Positions 48,501 through 63,500 of a stretch of DNA of 64,000 nucleotides are shown here, one piece after another. The notes below the pieces were generated by a model. That model was not told the DNA's origin. It did no database searches and saw nothing but the letters and a program-made list of their open reading frames with translations. The stretch is from Rikenellaceae bacterium (GTDB lineage: Bacteria > Bacteroidota > Bacteroidia > Bacteroidales > UBA932): assembly GCA_003542575.1 (NCBI GenBank), contig DPKJ01000008.1, positions 56,470 to 120,469 of the forward strand. Reading direction: 5' to 3'. Numbering within the stretch: the stretch's first letter is position 1; each line of letters begins with the position of its first letter. The position numbers were made by a program, and so were the translations under genes.

Positions 48501-51500
48501 CGTTCTGATAAAATCTTCGTCTACCAAAAGCTCAGAAGCCTGGGCAATTCTGCGGTTTACAGTGTAATCATACCTTACAGGCTGTAATACAGGCATATTA
48601 TGTTCAACTTTGTACCGTCCTATCTCCCTGGAAATTGCCATCCTTTTTGAAATAAGGTCAAGAAGTCTCTCATCAACTTCGTCCATCTCCCTGCGGAGTT
48701 CACTCAGTCTCTCCGTTGAGTCAACGGTCTCTCTTATTACCAAAGCTTTAATAATTGTGTTGAGAGCAAATGGAGTGATCTGCTGCTCTTTATCACTCAG
48801 CGCCGTTGGTGGATTAATGTGGGTCTCAACCATTAACCCGTCAAATCCCATATCCATGGCCTGTTGTGAAATAGGGTAAATTAATTCGGGCCTGCCGCCA
48901 ATGTGACTTGGGTCGCACAACATTGTCAGTGATGGTACTCTTCTTTTCAGTTCAATTGGAATGTGCCAATGGGGGAGATTTCGAAAAAGTCCCTTTTCGT
49001 AAGTGCTAAATCCCCTGTGCACAACAGCAACATTTGTAATTCCGCTGTTCATTAGCCGCTCTACCGCTCCCAGCCACAATTCAGGATCCGGATTTACCGG
49101 ATTTTTAATAAGTACCGTGACATCAGTTCCTGCCAGTGCGTCTGATATCTCCTGAACCGCAAAAGGATTGGCCGTTGTTCTTGCTCCAAGCCATAAAATG
49201 TCTACCCCGGCTCTAAGGGCCATTTCGATATGTTTTGAGTTGGCAACTTCGGTTGCGGTTAACATTCCCGTTACCTCTTTTACCTCTTTAAACCAGTCAA
49301 GGCCTCTCTCTCCAACGCCTTCAAAACCACCCGGTTTAGTTCTTGGTTTCCAGATGCCTGCTCTGAAAATTTTGACGCCGAATGATGCAAGTTCTAAAGC
49401 AGTACTCATTGTTTGCTCCCTGCTTTCGGCACTGCATGGTCCCGCAAGAATAAGGGGTTTTTTAAATGATTCTCCCTTTATGGTAAGATTTTTGATGTCC
49501 ATGTCCTTTACCTGAAAATTACCGAAATATAGCTGTTTTTTTGGTATTTTTGCGACCGATTATTATTTACAAACAACAGATAAAACGTGATTAAGTTTCG
49601 TACACTTGCAGTTCTTGTAATTGCTCTATTTATTGCAGGAGGCTGCAAATTTTTTGGTGTTGACGCATTTAGCGGGAGTACCCTCGTCTGGGAATCAGGT
49701 GCAAACAACTATTTTAACAGAGAAAAACCGACATCTCTCCCATTTATAGGTAAGATACTTGTAACCGGTGAGGTTGTAAAGGATCAGTTTGTAAATACAT
49801 CAGGAATGCCATGGCACTCTGTTACAATTAAAGAATATTCTCCATCTGCCGATTCTATTAAATTTGAAGGAGCCTTCAGATACGACGGGTATGCACTTTG
49901 TGATATATTAAGTACAGTTAAGGTTAATAAACTCTCAAAAGATGATTTCTACCCTCCGGTTGACCTCTATGTTGAGGTTTGGAACAATAAAGGAGAGTAT
50001 GTAGTCTTTAGCTGGGGCGAGATCTTTTACTCTGCCGATCCATACAAGATTATTATGGCTAAAAGTGTCTCAAGGGTTATTCCGGGAAAAACCGGTGAGC
50101 TTTGGGCATTGCCAAAAGAGTCAAAGATTATTGCCGGAAACGATCTTGTTACAGTCAGAAATATAAGTGATCCCATTAAGATTGTAATTAAATCACTTAA
50201 GGGAGATTTTAAGGTAGAGAGAGAGCCTGCAAACTTTACTTCGGGCAAACTAGCTTTTGCAATAGATGGTGACCGGAAAGCCATTAGGGAGATTACGGAG
50301 TTACCTTCCAATTTGCCGTCGATTTCAAGTAGGAATGTTTACTACGGTCAAAGTATGGGATATAAGGGAGAGAAGATGTTTAGCGGAGTTGACTTTAGCC
50401 TTGTGATGAAGAGTGTTTTTCCTGCTGACCCTTCTATTTTCAAAAATGCAATTGTTTGTATTGAGGGGATTGATGGTTACAGGGCTGCGTTCTCATTTTC
50501 TGAAATAGTAAACAGAAGCGATAGCAGAGAGCCTCTTCTTATGACAAACGGTTCGGAGAAGGGCAGAGAGGGCTTTTCTCTTTTTTGCAGGGGAGATATG
50601 TTTGCTGACAGAGCGGTTAAAGGTTTGAGCAAGATTACAATTATGAGATAACCCGGAGGATGTTTATGGGTACTGTTCGCAAAATTACTTTTCTGATCAT
50701 GACAATTGTGTTAATTTACAGTTGCCATGGCAGAAAAACTATGACTGATTCTGGTGGACTGAATGGTAATCTTGTAATTTTCCATGCTGGCTCGCTTGCA
50801 ATGCCCTTTAAAGCCATTGCCGACTCTTTTATGAGAATCAATCCGGGAGTGAAAGTTCTCAACGAGGCATCCGGAAGTATAGACGCTGCCAGAAAAATCA
50901 CTGAGCTCAAAAGAGAGTGTGATATAATGGCCTCTGCAGACTATGCAATTATTGACCAAATTCTTATCCCCCGGTACGCCTCTGAAAACATACATTTTGC
51001 TGCCAATGAGATGGCTCTGGTTTATACTTCTAAGTCACTCCATTCCGGAGAGATTGATTCTGTGAACTGGATTGACATCCTGGCAAGGGATAAAGTCTTT
51101 ACAGGCAGATCTGATCCCGATGCAGATCCGTGCGGTTACAGAACATTGCTGACTCTTAAGCTGGCTGAGATATATTATGGTGAATCCGGCCGGAGTGACT
51201 TACAGTCTCTGACTAACAAAATATTAACAAAATCAGAGAGGTTTATCCGTCCTAAAGAGGTTGATCTGCTTGCACTTCTTGAAACAGGCGCTGTTGACTA
51301 CATTTTTCTTTATAAATCGGTTGCAGTGCAACACAATCTGGAATTTATTACTTTGCCGGCTGCAATAAATTTGGGCGATCCACAAATGGCCGGCTATTAT
51401 TCTCAGGCAACAACAGAGGTAAGAGGGGCAAAACCTGGTGAAAAGATATGCATTACGGGAGAGCCCATGGTTTATGGTATCACCATTATAAATGAAGCCC

Positions 51501-54500
51501 CTAACAGAAGAGCTGCGGAGGCATTTATTGAGTTTTTGCGTTCAGATGAAGGTGGAAAGAAAATTCTGATGCAAATGGGACAGTGTGCTCTCTGAATAAG
51601 AGATGCCAACCTTGTGTGCTATTTTTTAGGTTTTAAAATTAACTCCTCGAGAGATCTCTTAGGCACGTGGTGAATCTGCTGTGAATCTCTCCAGTATTTT
51701 ATGTCACCATCTTTTACCGTATCAATTACAACAACCTCTTTTGGCTTCCCCAATGCAATAACAAGGATTATTTCAAGATTACAGGGCAAATCCAGCAGTT
51801 GAGTAAGTGCCTCTTTTTTGAATGTTGCAATCATACATCCTCCATAACCCAATTCAACGGCTCTTAAGAGAATACTTTGAGCAAATATCCCGTGGTCACA
51901 AGAGTAGCCTGCTGATATGCTCTTATCGTGAAGTAAGATAACGTATCCCGAGGGTCTTTCACCTTCAGAAGGCCCGTCCCACTCTTTGAGATAGCCTGCC
52001 CATCCCAGGTTTGGAAAAATTTGGGCATTAATATCACGGTCATTGCAAATAAAAAACTTTACAGGCTGGACATTTCTTGACGATGGCGAAAGCCTTGCAG
52101 CATCAACCATAGAGACAAGGTGATCTTCCTGAATAGTTACATCTTCGAAAAATCTTCTGTAGCTTCTGTTTTCCCTGAAAGGTATCATAATGGTGTAAAT
52201 TACTTTATATCAAATAGATCCAGAATTTTATCCAGGCCTTCTGCCCGTATTAGGTTAGGGTGATCGGTCTCTTCAACGACTTCATGGGCCCAGGTAATAT
52301 CGGAGGGGATGTAGATTGCATATCCACCAATATCCAATACAGGTTTTATATCTGATTTGAAAGAGTTGCCCACCATAAGAAAGTTTTCAGGTTCAATTTT
52401 GTGCTCTTCAATAATTTTCAGATAACTGTCAGTATGTTTTTCACTCATTATCTCAACAGCTTTGAAGTATCTCTTTAGCCCCGAGCGCTCAACCTTTGAC
52501 TCCTGCTCCTTTAGGTCACCCTTGGTAGCAAGTACCAGCGGGTAATGATCAGCAAGCGTAGTAATAACCTTTTCTGTATCGGGATATAGCTCAATCGGTC
52601 TGCCAATTGTATCTTTCCCTATCTGAATGAGCTCAATTATCTGGTCATTTGAAAGAGTTCCTCCGCTTAATGCAATACCGCACTCTACCAGTGAGATTAT
52701 AAATGGTTTTGATCCGTAACCAAGCAATGGCAGATTATCTTTCTCAACCCTTAGCAGGGCATCATTTGCCCTCTTTGAATCACACCAGGGCTCCATAAGC
52801 CGGGCAAACCTCTTTTCTGCATTGTGATAGTGATACTCGTTTATCCAAAGGGTATCGTCAGCGTCAAACGCTATCAGCTTTATATTGCTGTTCAGTCTAA
52901 TTTTATCGGGCATTTCTGAAAATTTGGAACACAAAAGTAGTAAAAATGGTTATTTGAATAACGAAAAAATTTCTCCTTCCATTGTTATTCCTTCAACCGA
53001 TACATTATGGCGAGTCTTCCTGTCACTTGAATAGTAGGTTATTACAGCTTGACCATTTTCATCTGTCTTTACCCTTGGGCTCCAATAGAGAGTAGAACGT
53101 GTGTCAAATGAGACAGCACTGTTATCCGCTTCAAGCGAGTAATCGGGTGAATAGAACTTTGATGGCTTTTGCCAGCCCAGAGGTCTTGCAAAAATTGTAT
53201 TGAAATACATATCAGGTGATCTGGCCAGGCTCGAGACAGAGTATTTCAGAGTTACAAGAACAACCCCGGACAGGGTTCTGTAGAGAAATCCCTCATTACC
53301 CCTTAGAAAGGCTACATTTTCGACATCGTCCACCATATATTTGTCAAGATCTCCTGTGCTGCCAACTCTGAGTCTGTTGATATAAACATGTGGCTCTTCC
53401 TTCTCTCCGGTTATTGTAGTGCTTCTTGTTGATACCATCGTTCTTGAACCATCTTCTCCAGTACCCCCATGCATCAGTCCCGGGAATGTTCCCAATATGT
53501 AGTCAAAGAGAGACCATCCGGCATATACGTCCAGGTCTGCCCTCTCTCTTATCTGACGTTTTTCAAATGTTTGATTGAAAGGAGATGGGTTGTGTTTTGC
53601 AGCAACTTTAAAGTTGGATGTAATCGTAGCAGCAGTTAGCATTATTGAGCCAAACCCACCCGATTGTTCAAAAATTCTAAGGTAACTGTCTTCTGATGCA
53701 GCATCTCTTTTTATGCGTGGTGTGGGTAAGAATTGGTAGTAAGTAAGTGGTGGAAATGTCTGTTTTGCCATCGCCAGATAATAACCCTTTTGCCCCTCTC
53801 TGCCGGTACAGGATATGATAAATCCGGTACTATCCGGAAAATCCAGATCTGAAACAATGAAGTGTCCGGTTCTGTTCAGGTTCTCACTTAAAGCAAGGTT
53901 GATCTCAGGAGCCAATACCGAAATTGTGGCTCTTTTAGTATTCCTGAAAGTACTTGTGGCCCTTCCTGAGACAGATTGAGTATACTCTTTTTGATACCAG
54001 GGCTTGGTTACAGCCTTTTTGCCGTTGACCCCCGAGTCACCGGACAATATCGCAGGCAAATCGTAGTATCTCCATCCCTGAACCATCATAAGCAGATCTA
54101 TGGCCCTTTCCCTCTTTGCATTGTTTGAGTCAAAGTACCATGCTGCCCTCTCAATTTGTCCTCTCAATTCAGAGGTGAGATATATGTATGATTTCATATT
54201 GTCTGCATAGGGTTCGGCAGGAGCTAGAAAACTGTCAGTTACAGATATCGAAAACTCTCCTTTTACAGGTATTCCGGATGAATCTTTAAGGCTTATTCTT
54301 ATTGTTGTCTTCTCTCTCCTTTCTAGCTCGTCAGAAGGTTTATCCCTCTCAACAATAGTCTGCAGAGAATTTTCAGGAAATTTGAAAATAAGCCTCTCTG
54401 CCAGGATGTTAAAATTATTGTCAATCAATAGTATGTGAACGATTCCGGGTTGCAGGTTACTCTCATTTAGTATAAAGACTCTCTCTTCTCTTGAGAGCTC

Positions 54501-57500
54501 TTCGAATAAGAACATATCGTCACCATCATGCGCTAAAATAAATGTTCCTTTTGAGAGGATATCACTGGTTACAAGTGTGTTGATGAATATTCTGCCATCA
54601 CGGTTAAGTGCGTTTATCACAGCCCCCTGATGTTCGGCAGGTGGAAGATTAAACCTTTGGTTGCCACCATTGCCATCGCTGACAAGAACATAATAACTCT
54701 CATTTGATGCTGCATAGAACCTGAATTGTCCCATGCCGTTGTGTTCAGTTGAAATATTTGTGATTGCAGAGTCCCTGCCGTTATAAAGAGTTCCTTCAAA
54801 CTCTGTCCCTCTGCCCTCATTGTTGGTGGCTTTAAAGGCGACAAGGGTGAATTTGCCTGAGATTATCCGTCCACTCTCAGGAAAAAATTGTAAAGATGCA
54901 ACAGAGGTCTCTTTCTCGGTTTTGTTTGCCTTAACCAAAGAGTCAGCAGCATCTTTATATGCAGGATTTATCACAGAAATCTTTTTGTGAAACATGTATT
55001 CAGGAAGTGAATTCCCCATCCACTGACTGTAGGCCCTTAGTGTGTACTCACCTGTTGGAATTGAGTGACTGATTGGGATTCTACCCGCGAAACCATCCTC
55101 TCCGAATTTTATCTTAACACGTGAAATAAGAGTGTCACCATACAGCTCGGCATAAATGAAGCGACTTTCAATCATAGACGAGGCAGAAGTACTGTTCATA
55201 AGATAGCCTTTGAACCAGATATACTCACCGGAAACATAATGGGATTTGTCTGTATGAAGAAAAAGTTTTTCAGGTGAGCTCTCCTCTGCGAATTTTGAAT
55301 ATCTGCTCAGCACAGAATCTTTAATATTTTGAGCTGATATGTTGCTGCATAATACAAGTATGCATGAAAGGAAAAGGATTTTTTTCTTCATAATTTAAAC
55401 TCACAAAAAAGATTTTGCGAATCTATAAAAAAATCAGCACAATTGATTGAAATATAAATAAAAAGAGACCGGAAATTTAAAAAATCCGGTCTCTCTGTGT
55501 TTAAGGCTATAATGCCGTATTAAAAATATTATTTGGATACCCTTTCAAGCCATTTGAGCATGAAGAGCATTGTACCCATCGAAATGACACAAGCTACAAC
55601 AAACAGACTCCATGTTAACCAGATTGGAACATTATCGTAGAAAATTGCTCCGATAAACAGTAGCTGGTTACCCAGCGCCGTGGCACCGAGCCAACCTCCC
55701 TGCATCAGACCCTGATATTGAGGAGGAGCAACCTTTGATACGAATGAAATACCCAGAGGGCTGATAAACAGCTCTGCAACAGTAAGTATAAAATATGTTC
55801 CCATTAGAAGGAAAGGAGTGACCTTCATAGCTTCAGGTAAGCTACCCATAGCTGTTACACTCTTACTGTCCGGAAGTCCGAATGAACCCAATGCCATAAC
55901 TGTAAAGCCGATAGCGGCAATAAGCATACCGATGGCTATTTTTTTAGGAGTTGATGGTTCGATGCCCTTTGCCCTCAACCAGCCGAAAACAGCAATTACA
56001 ACAGGAGTAAGGAATACAACAAATAGTGGGTTGAAACTTTGAAAATCTTCAACGGCCATATTGTATCCGAAAAGACTCAATGATGTGTAGTCCCTTGCGA
56101 AGAATGTAAGAGTAAGACCATTTTGGTGGAATGAGAACCAGAAGAAGATAACAACCGCAAAAACAGCAAACAATGCATAAATACGCTGTTTAACCTCTTT
56201 GGCGTCCATCTGAATTTCGCCTCTTGCAGCAGCATCTGCAGCAGCATCCTTTTTGCTCTTGGCATCCGGAAGTTTATGTTTGTTGATAAGGAAAATACCA
56301 ACTGAGATAAGCATGGTTAGAATTGCAACTCCAAACGCATAGTGGAATCCGGTAACAAAAGAGTTAAGGTAAGAGTTAACAAACCCGTCCATGTTGCCGG
56401 CAAAAGCGCCTGTCTTATCAACACTTGCAGCAAGTTCTACAAGCCTTGCACTACCTTCGGCTGTAATTGTTCCGTCAAGGTACTGGTGACACATTGAAGG
56501 AAGACTTGGATTATATTCAAATCCGTTTTTGGCAAGCCAGATGGCTCTCACATATTTTGCTACAAAAGGAGCAAACATTGCACCTACATTGATAAACATG
56601 TAGAAAAGCTGGAAACCTGAATCTCTCAATTTGCTGTATTCCGGCTTGTCATACATTTGTCCCACCAGAGCCTGTAGATTACCCTTGAAAAGTCCGTTAC
56701 CAAATGCTATTGTGAATAGTCCAATGCATGAAATAATCAGGAAAAGAGTTTTGTTTGGAACAGGAGTAGGGGTAGGAATGGCGATCATCAGATAACCCAA
56801 GGCCATTACAAAAAGACCAGCTAAAATGGTTCCTTTATAATTCCTTGTTTTATCGGCTATCAGTCCGCCTACAAGCGCCAGGATGTAAATCAAAGCATAG
56901 AAAACGGAGTAAATAATTCCGGCGTTTGTACCGTCGAGGCCAAATTTGGCCTGAAGGAACAGCACCAGGATAGCCATCATGGTGTAAAAACCAAAGCGTT
57001 CGCCCATGTTTGCCAGGGCTGCTGCCATTAATCCTTTCGGTTGTCCTTTGAACATAAAATCAAATTATTAGTTAGTGTATAAAATCTAATGTTCGCAAAA
57101 ATAATAAAATTTGGATAACTTTGTTAAAAATCTAAAGCGCCGGATGACTAAAACTGCATTTTTATTACTTGCCTCTCTCATCTACCTAATATCTCTTCTG
57201 CCATTAAGGGTTCATTACTTTTTTTCTTCGATTCTTATCTTCTTTATTAGCAAAATAGTGGGGTACAGGAGGTACACATCAACCATTAATATTGCAAGAT
57301 CTTTTCCTGAATTCAAGTACGACAGGGTAGAAAAAACGGTAAATAAATTTTTTAAAAATTTTTCTGAAATCATAGCAGAAAGCATTTGGATAGTATCTGC
57401 ATCAAGAAAAAGTGTATCTAAAATGGTTGCAATTTCTAATCCTGATGTTTTGAGTGAAATTTATAACAGGGGAGACTCAGTTATTTTAGTCGGAGGTCAT

Positions 57501-60500
57501 ACAGGTAATTGGGAAATTATTACTCGTATGGAGCTCTTTTCGTCACCAACTCCAATAGGATTTGCCGGAGAAAGACTTATAGTTGCATACAAAAGACAAC
57601 ACAGTAAACTATCCGATAAACTTGTCCGTTGGACAAGGAGCATTCATAAAACGGCAAATCTGGTAGAGTCAGGCTCCCTTGCCAGATATATGTTAAAAAA
57701 CCGGAACAAAAAGCATTGCTATGTTCTTTATGCCGATCAGACACCTTTGCCTGGCTCAAAATTTGTGGTTAATTTCCTTCACAGAGAGACAACCATGATA
57801 AACGGGCCTGAGGTGTTATCCAGACTGATTGATTGTCCGGTTGTCTATTTTGAGATGATGAGAGCGTGCAGAGGCAGATATAAAATAGTTCTCACAAAGA
57901 TTACCGATAAACCATCGGATGTGCCGGAGGGTTATATAACTGAAAAATATGCCAGTTTGCTGGAAGAGACAATTATTAACAGCCCGGATAATTGGTTGTG
58001 GTCGCACAAAAGATGGAAAAGAGGAGTAGAGGAAAATTGAAAACTTTTGCAGATTGTTTGACAGATATGAAAGTTGATTAATAACAGAGAATAATAAAAA
58101 GAAATATGAAAAATCTATTTAAGACCCTATTAATTGCAATAGCGCTGATTATTACAATCAGAGCAGAAGCTCAAATCATTAACCCGGGACAGGGAGCTCC
58201 TGCCGGAGCCATTGTGTATTCTCTTCCAATGACATCCATAAATCTCAAGATAGATGCTGAATATGAGTTGTTTACTGCTGGTCCCTATGCAAGATTTGCA
58301 CAGAAATATCTGGGAGTTCAGGCAAGGGAAGAAAATAGAGAGACATACAGGATTACTTCTGTACAGATGATCCCCTATATTGAGGCCGATCCTTCAATTA
58401 ATATTGCCCTGAATCTTGGAAACAATAAGAATGCCTCAGCCAATTTTCTTGAGATGATTAATCAGGGGTTGATAATGTGGTCTGACTCCTATGCAGGAAA
58501 GATGGCAAAAATGCAATTTCCTACTCTTGCAGGCAATTCTGACTTTCTCCGCTCAATGTCGGGCTCCAATCTCACCAACGAAATGACAACCCTGTACAGA
58601 ACAGTTCAAGGCAGATCAAGCCTGGACAGGGCAGCAGTACAGCAAACCCAGGTGGTGGAAAAAAGCCTTGAAAAGAGGGCTGAGGAGACGGCCAATCTGA
58701 TTTTTAAACTCAGAGCCAAGAGGCTGGAGATAATTACCGGAGAGACAGATGCGACATTCAGCGGTGATGCGCTAAGAGCAGCTATCGCAGAGATCAATAG
58801 ACTTGAGCGGGAGTATCTCGATCTGTTTCTGGGTAAAACCGATTTTGGTAAACAGACAATGTCTTTTGATGTTGTTCCAAAAACAGACAACGAGAAGCAA
58901 ATTTATATTGCATTCCGTCTCTCCGACTCTCAGGGTCTGTTGCCGGCAAGCAATCTGTCGGGACGTCCGATTGTAATGGAGTTGATCAGAGAAGATGCAG
59001 CCGTTGCCGTAAACATGGATGCCACAGCCGGACGTGGGAGAGTGATTTACAGAAAACCTGCCATTGTGAATGCAAGGCTTACTGACGGGCAAACTGTTCT
59101 GATTCAATCCAGAGTTCCTGTTTATCAACTTGGCAATATAATGTCGTTCCCTATTGAAATTGCTACCGGAAGGTTGTAATTATGCCTCTTTTTTAGTATT
59201 TTTGACTCTTTACGCGAAAAATAATTCAATTAAATATTAATCTTTAAAATTACCGTTATGGACATCAGAGAATTGAAACCCGAAAGGGTATGGACCCATT
59301 TTTATTCACTAACCCAAATCCCACGCCCTTCAAAAAAAGAGGAAAAAGCAGTGCTTTTCCTTGAAAAGTTTGGCAAAGACCTGGGACTTGAGACAATAAA
59401 AGATCAACTGGGAAACATTATTATAAGAAAGCCCGCCAGCAAAGGCATGGAAAACAGAAAGGGAATTATTTTTCAGGCACACATAGATATGGTTCCCCAG
59501 AAGAATAGTGATAAAGTACACGACTTTGAAAAAGACCCAATTATCCCAAGAGTAGTTGAAGACTGGATGTACGCTACCGGAACAACCCTTGGAGCAGATA
59601 ATGGTCTTGGTATTGCTGTTGCAATGGCAGTTCTCGAAGACAAAGATATGGTACACGGTCCTGTAGAGGCACTGTTTACAATTGACGAAGAGGCAGGAAT
59701 GAATGGAGCACGTGGACTGAAGGCAGGTTTGCTTAAAGGAGACATTCTTATAAATCTTGACTCTGAAGATGAGGGAGAGCTTTATGTAGGATGTGCAGGA
59801 GGTCTTGATGCCAATGTTAAATTTACATATAGCGAAGTTGCTACACCTGCCGGTACAGAAGGTTACAAGCTAATCTTAACAGGTCTTAAAGGCGGTCACT
59901 CGGGAATGGATATCGTTCTTGGCAGAGGCAATGCTAACAAGGCACTTGTAAGAATTTTGCTGCCTCTGATGAAAGATCTTGGTGCATCTCTGGCCTCAAT
60001 TGAAGGTGGAAGTCTCAGAAACGCAATTCCGAGAGAGGGTTTTGCAACTCTAGCAATTCCGGTTGCAAATGCAGAAGCTGCGAAAAAAGTTGTTGAAAAA
60101 CACTTTACCGAGATGAAGCATGAACTTTCGGCACATGAAGCTGATCTTAAGATTACACTTGAGAAATGTGACACCCCCGCTACCATAATTGACAATAAGA
60201 CCGCTCTGAACATGGTTAAAGCAGTCTATGCATGTCCTAACGGAGTAGAGAGGATGAGTGATGCTATGCCGGGTCTTGTCGAGACTTCAAATAATCTTGC
60301 AATTGTTAAATCCGGCAACGGAATGATTGAGATCAGCTGCCTTATGAGAAGTTCAGTTGACTCAGCTAAAGATATTCTTGCTGCTGCAATTGCTTCAACA
60401 TTTGAATTGGCAGGAGCTGAGGTTTCTCTGTCCGGTGGTTATCCGGGGTGGAAGCCAAATATGGATTCAGATATCCTTAAGACGATGAAGTCAGTTTATA

Positions 60501-63500
60501 AAAAACTTTACGGCAATGAGCCGGAGGTTAAAGCGATTCATGCCGGTCTGGAATGTGGTATTTTAGGAGGAGCTTATCCTAATTGGGATATGATTTCATG
60601 TGGACCAACAATCCGTTCTCCTCACTCACCTGACGAGAGGGTACATATTCCGACTGTTCAGAAATGGTGGGATTACATTATTGAGGTGCTTAAAAATGCA
60701 CCTGTAAAATAATAAGTTACCAAAATAATTTGTAGGGCTGAAAATATTCGTTATATTTGCAGCCCTTTTTTAATTATTAAAGTTTAATAAAAATGTTAAG
60801 AAATTACGAAACCGTTTTCATTGCAACTCCCGTTTTATCTGATGTTCAGATAAAGGAAGCGGTAAAAAAGTATCGTGACTTCATTACCGACAATGGTGGT
60901 GAAATTGTACACGAAGAGGATTGGGGCCTCAAGAAATTGGCTTACCCAATCCAGAAAAAAACTACAGGTTTTTATCACCTGATTGAATTCAAGGCAGACC
61001 CTGCCATGATATCAAAACTCGAGATTCAGTATCGTCGTGATGAGAGAATCATCAGATTTCTGACTTTTGCCCTTGACAAACATGCAGCGGCATATGCAGA
61101 GAAGAGAAGAGCGAACAAATCTGAGACTAAAGCTAAGGAGGTTTAATTATGGCAAATCCAGCAAACAACGAAATTCGTTATCTAAATCCTCCTACTGTTG
61201 AGGTTAAAAAGAAGAAGTACTGCCGTTTTAAAAAATCAGGCATTAAGTACATTGACTACAAAGACGCTGAGTTTTTAAAGAAGTTTCTTAATGAGCAGGG
61301 TAAGATTCTTCCCCGCCGTCTTACAGGAACGTCTCTGAAATTCCAGAAGAAAGTTTCACAGGCTGTTAAGCGTGCAAGACACCTTGCTTTGCTGCCATAC
61401 GTTACAGATTTAATGAAATAAGCAAAGGAGAGAGATAATATGGAAATTATACTAATACAGGATGTTCCTAATTTAGGTCATAAAGACGATATCGTTACAG
61501 TACGTAACGGATATGCAACAAATTATCTGATTCCTAAGGGTTTTGCGAAAATGGCAACCCCTTCTGCAAAAAAGATGCATGCCGAAAACCTAAGACAGAG
61601 AGCTCATAAAGAGGCAAATATCAGAGCTGAGGCAGCTGCTCAGGCTGCTAAGCTTGAAGGAGCTCAAGTGACTATTGCGACTAAAGTTAGTTCAACCGGT
61701 AAGATATTCGGATCGGTTAACAATATTCAGGTTGCAGAGGCCCTTGCTGCCAAAGGATTTGAAATTGACAGAAGAAATATCTCAATTCTTGGTGAAGAAT
61801 CTGTTAAAGAGATTGGCATTTATGATGCAGTTGTTAAGATTTACAAGGAGATCAAAGCCAATATCAAAATCGAAATTACCGCAGATAATTAATCTTTCCG
61901 CAAATTTTGAATATAATATGAAAGCTGTCTTAGGGCAGCTTTTTTTTACAGAGAGCTGTAAAAATATATTCAAATAATTGAACAACAATCAATCTTTATT
62001 GTTATATTTGATCAAATCTACCAAAAACAAATCTGGATATGAAAAGGAAATTTCTTACATTGACACTTCTGCTGATTACAGCAGTGTCATTCTCACAGAA
62101 TCAGCCAGAGGGGAGCAAATATGGTCCCTTCCTGACAAATAAATTCTTCGACAACTGGTTTATTTCAGCCGGCGGTGGCATACAATGGATGTATGGAGAG
62201 CACGATACAAAGGCATCATTTAAAAATAGAATCACGCCAGCCATTGACATTTCACTAGGTAAATGGATTACTCCTTCAATAGGAATAAGAGGCCAGTTTG
62301 GCGGCTTCACTATGAAAGGGCTCTCTACAGACCCAACTGCAAAATTCATCGAAGGTCCTTCTGATGATTGCGCCGGATGTTTTGAAGAGAAATTCAATTT
62401 CTTCAATCTCCACGGTGACCTTATGTGGAACCTCTCAAATACTATTGGAGGCTACAGACAAGATCGCATCCTGGAGTTTATTCCATTCCTTGGAGTCGGT
62501 TATGCCCGCTCATATAAGGAAAATGTTAATCCTGTTTACAAAGAGGCTTCTGCAACAGTGGGTCTGCTTAACAAAATTCGTCTTTCACAGGCTGTTGATT
62601 TCAATGTTGAGCTTAAAGCCCTATTGGTAAATGACAGATTCGACGGTTATGAAGTCGGTCAGGGTATTGAAGAGCTTGTTTCTGCAACTATCGGTTTTAC
62701 TTATAATTTCAAGAAGAGAGGTTTTGACAAATATGTTGAACCTATACCTTGTGATTACTCTCCTTACACTTCAAAAATTTCTGATCTTGAGCAAAGGATC
62801 GCAGATGCTGATGCTAAAGCAAGTAAACTTGCATCTGACCTTGCAAGCGAAAAGAACAGAAAGCCAGAGGTTATAAAGTCTGTTGAATATATAGCTTCTC
62901 CAATTGCTATATTCTTCCCTATCAATCAGTCTAAGCTGACAGATATGGATCTTATCAATCTTGGCACATTCGCAGAGGCTGTTAAGAAAACCGGTAAGAC
63001 ATACAAGATTATGGGATCTGCCGACAAAGCTACAGGCAGCAAAAAGATTAATCTAAAACTAAGTCAGGATCGTGCAGCCAGTGTTTACAATGCACTTGTA
63101 AATAAATTTGGCGTTAATGCCTCACAACTTGAGGTAATTGCAAAAGGTGACGAAAACGAACCTTTCGACAAGCCTGTTCTGAATCGTGTTGTAATTCTCG
63201 AATAATTACTAACTCATATTACATAGAAAAGACTGTCCGCATGGGCAGTCTTTTTTTGTTACAACGGCTAATTTTTTTGTATAACTTAGTGCCCATAAAA
63301 TATTTACAATGAAAACATCAGAAAACAAATCAGTTGTAGTAGGCGAACAGCCTTTTAACGGAGTATGTATTAACGGATTTCTTGTACTCTTTTTGGACCT
63401 TATTCTCATTGCAGTGTCAGTTGCACTTATGTTTCAAACCGAACTTCTAGGTGATTGGATTATAATTCTTTCAATTCTGGGATTCATGTCTTCTATGCTT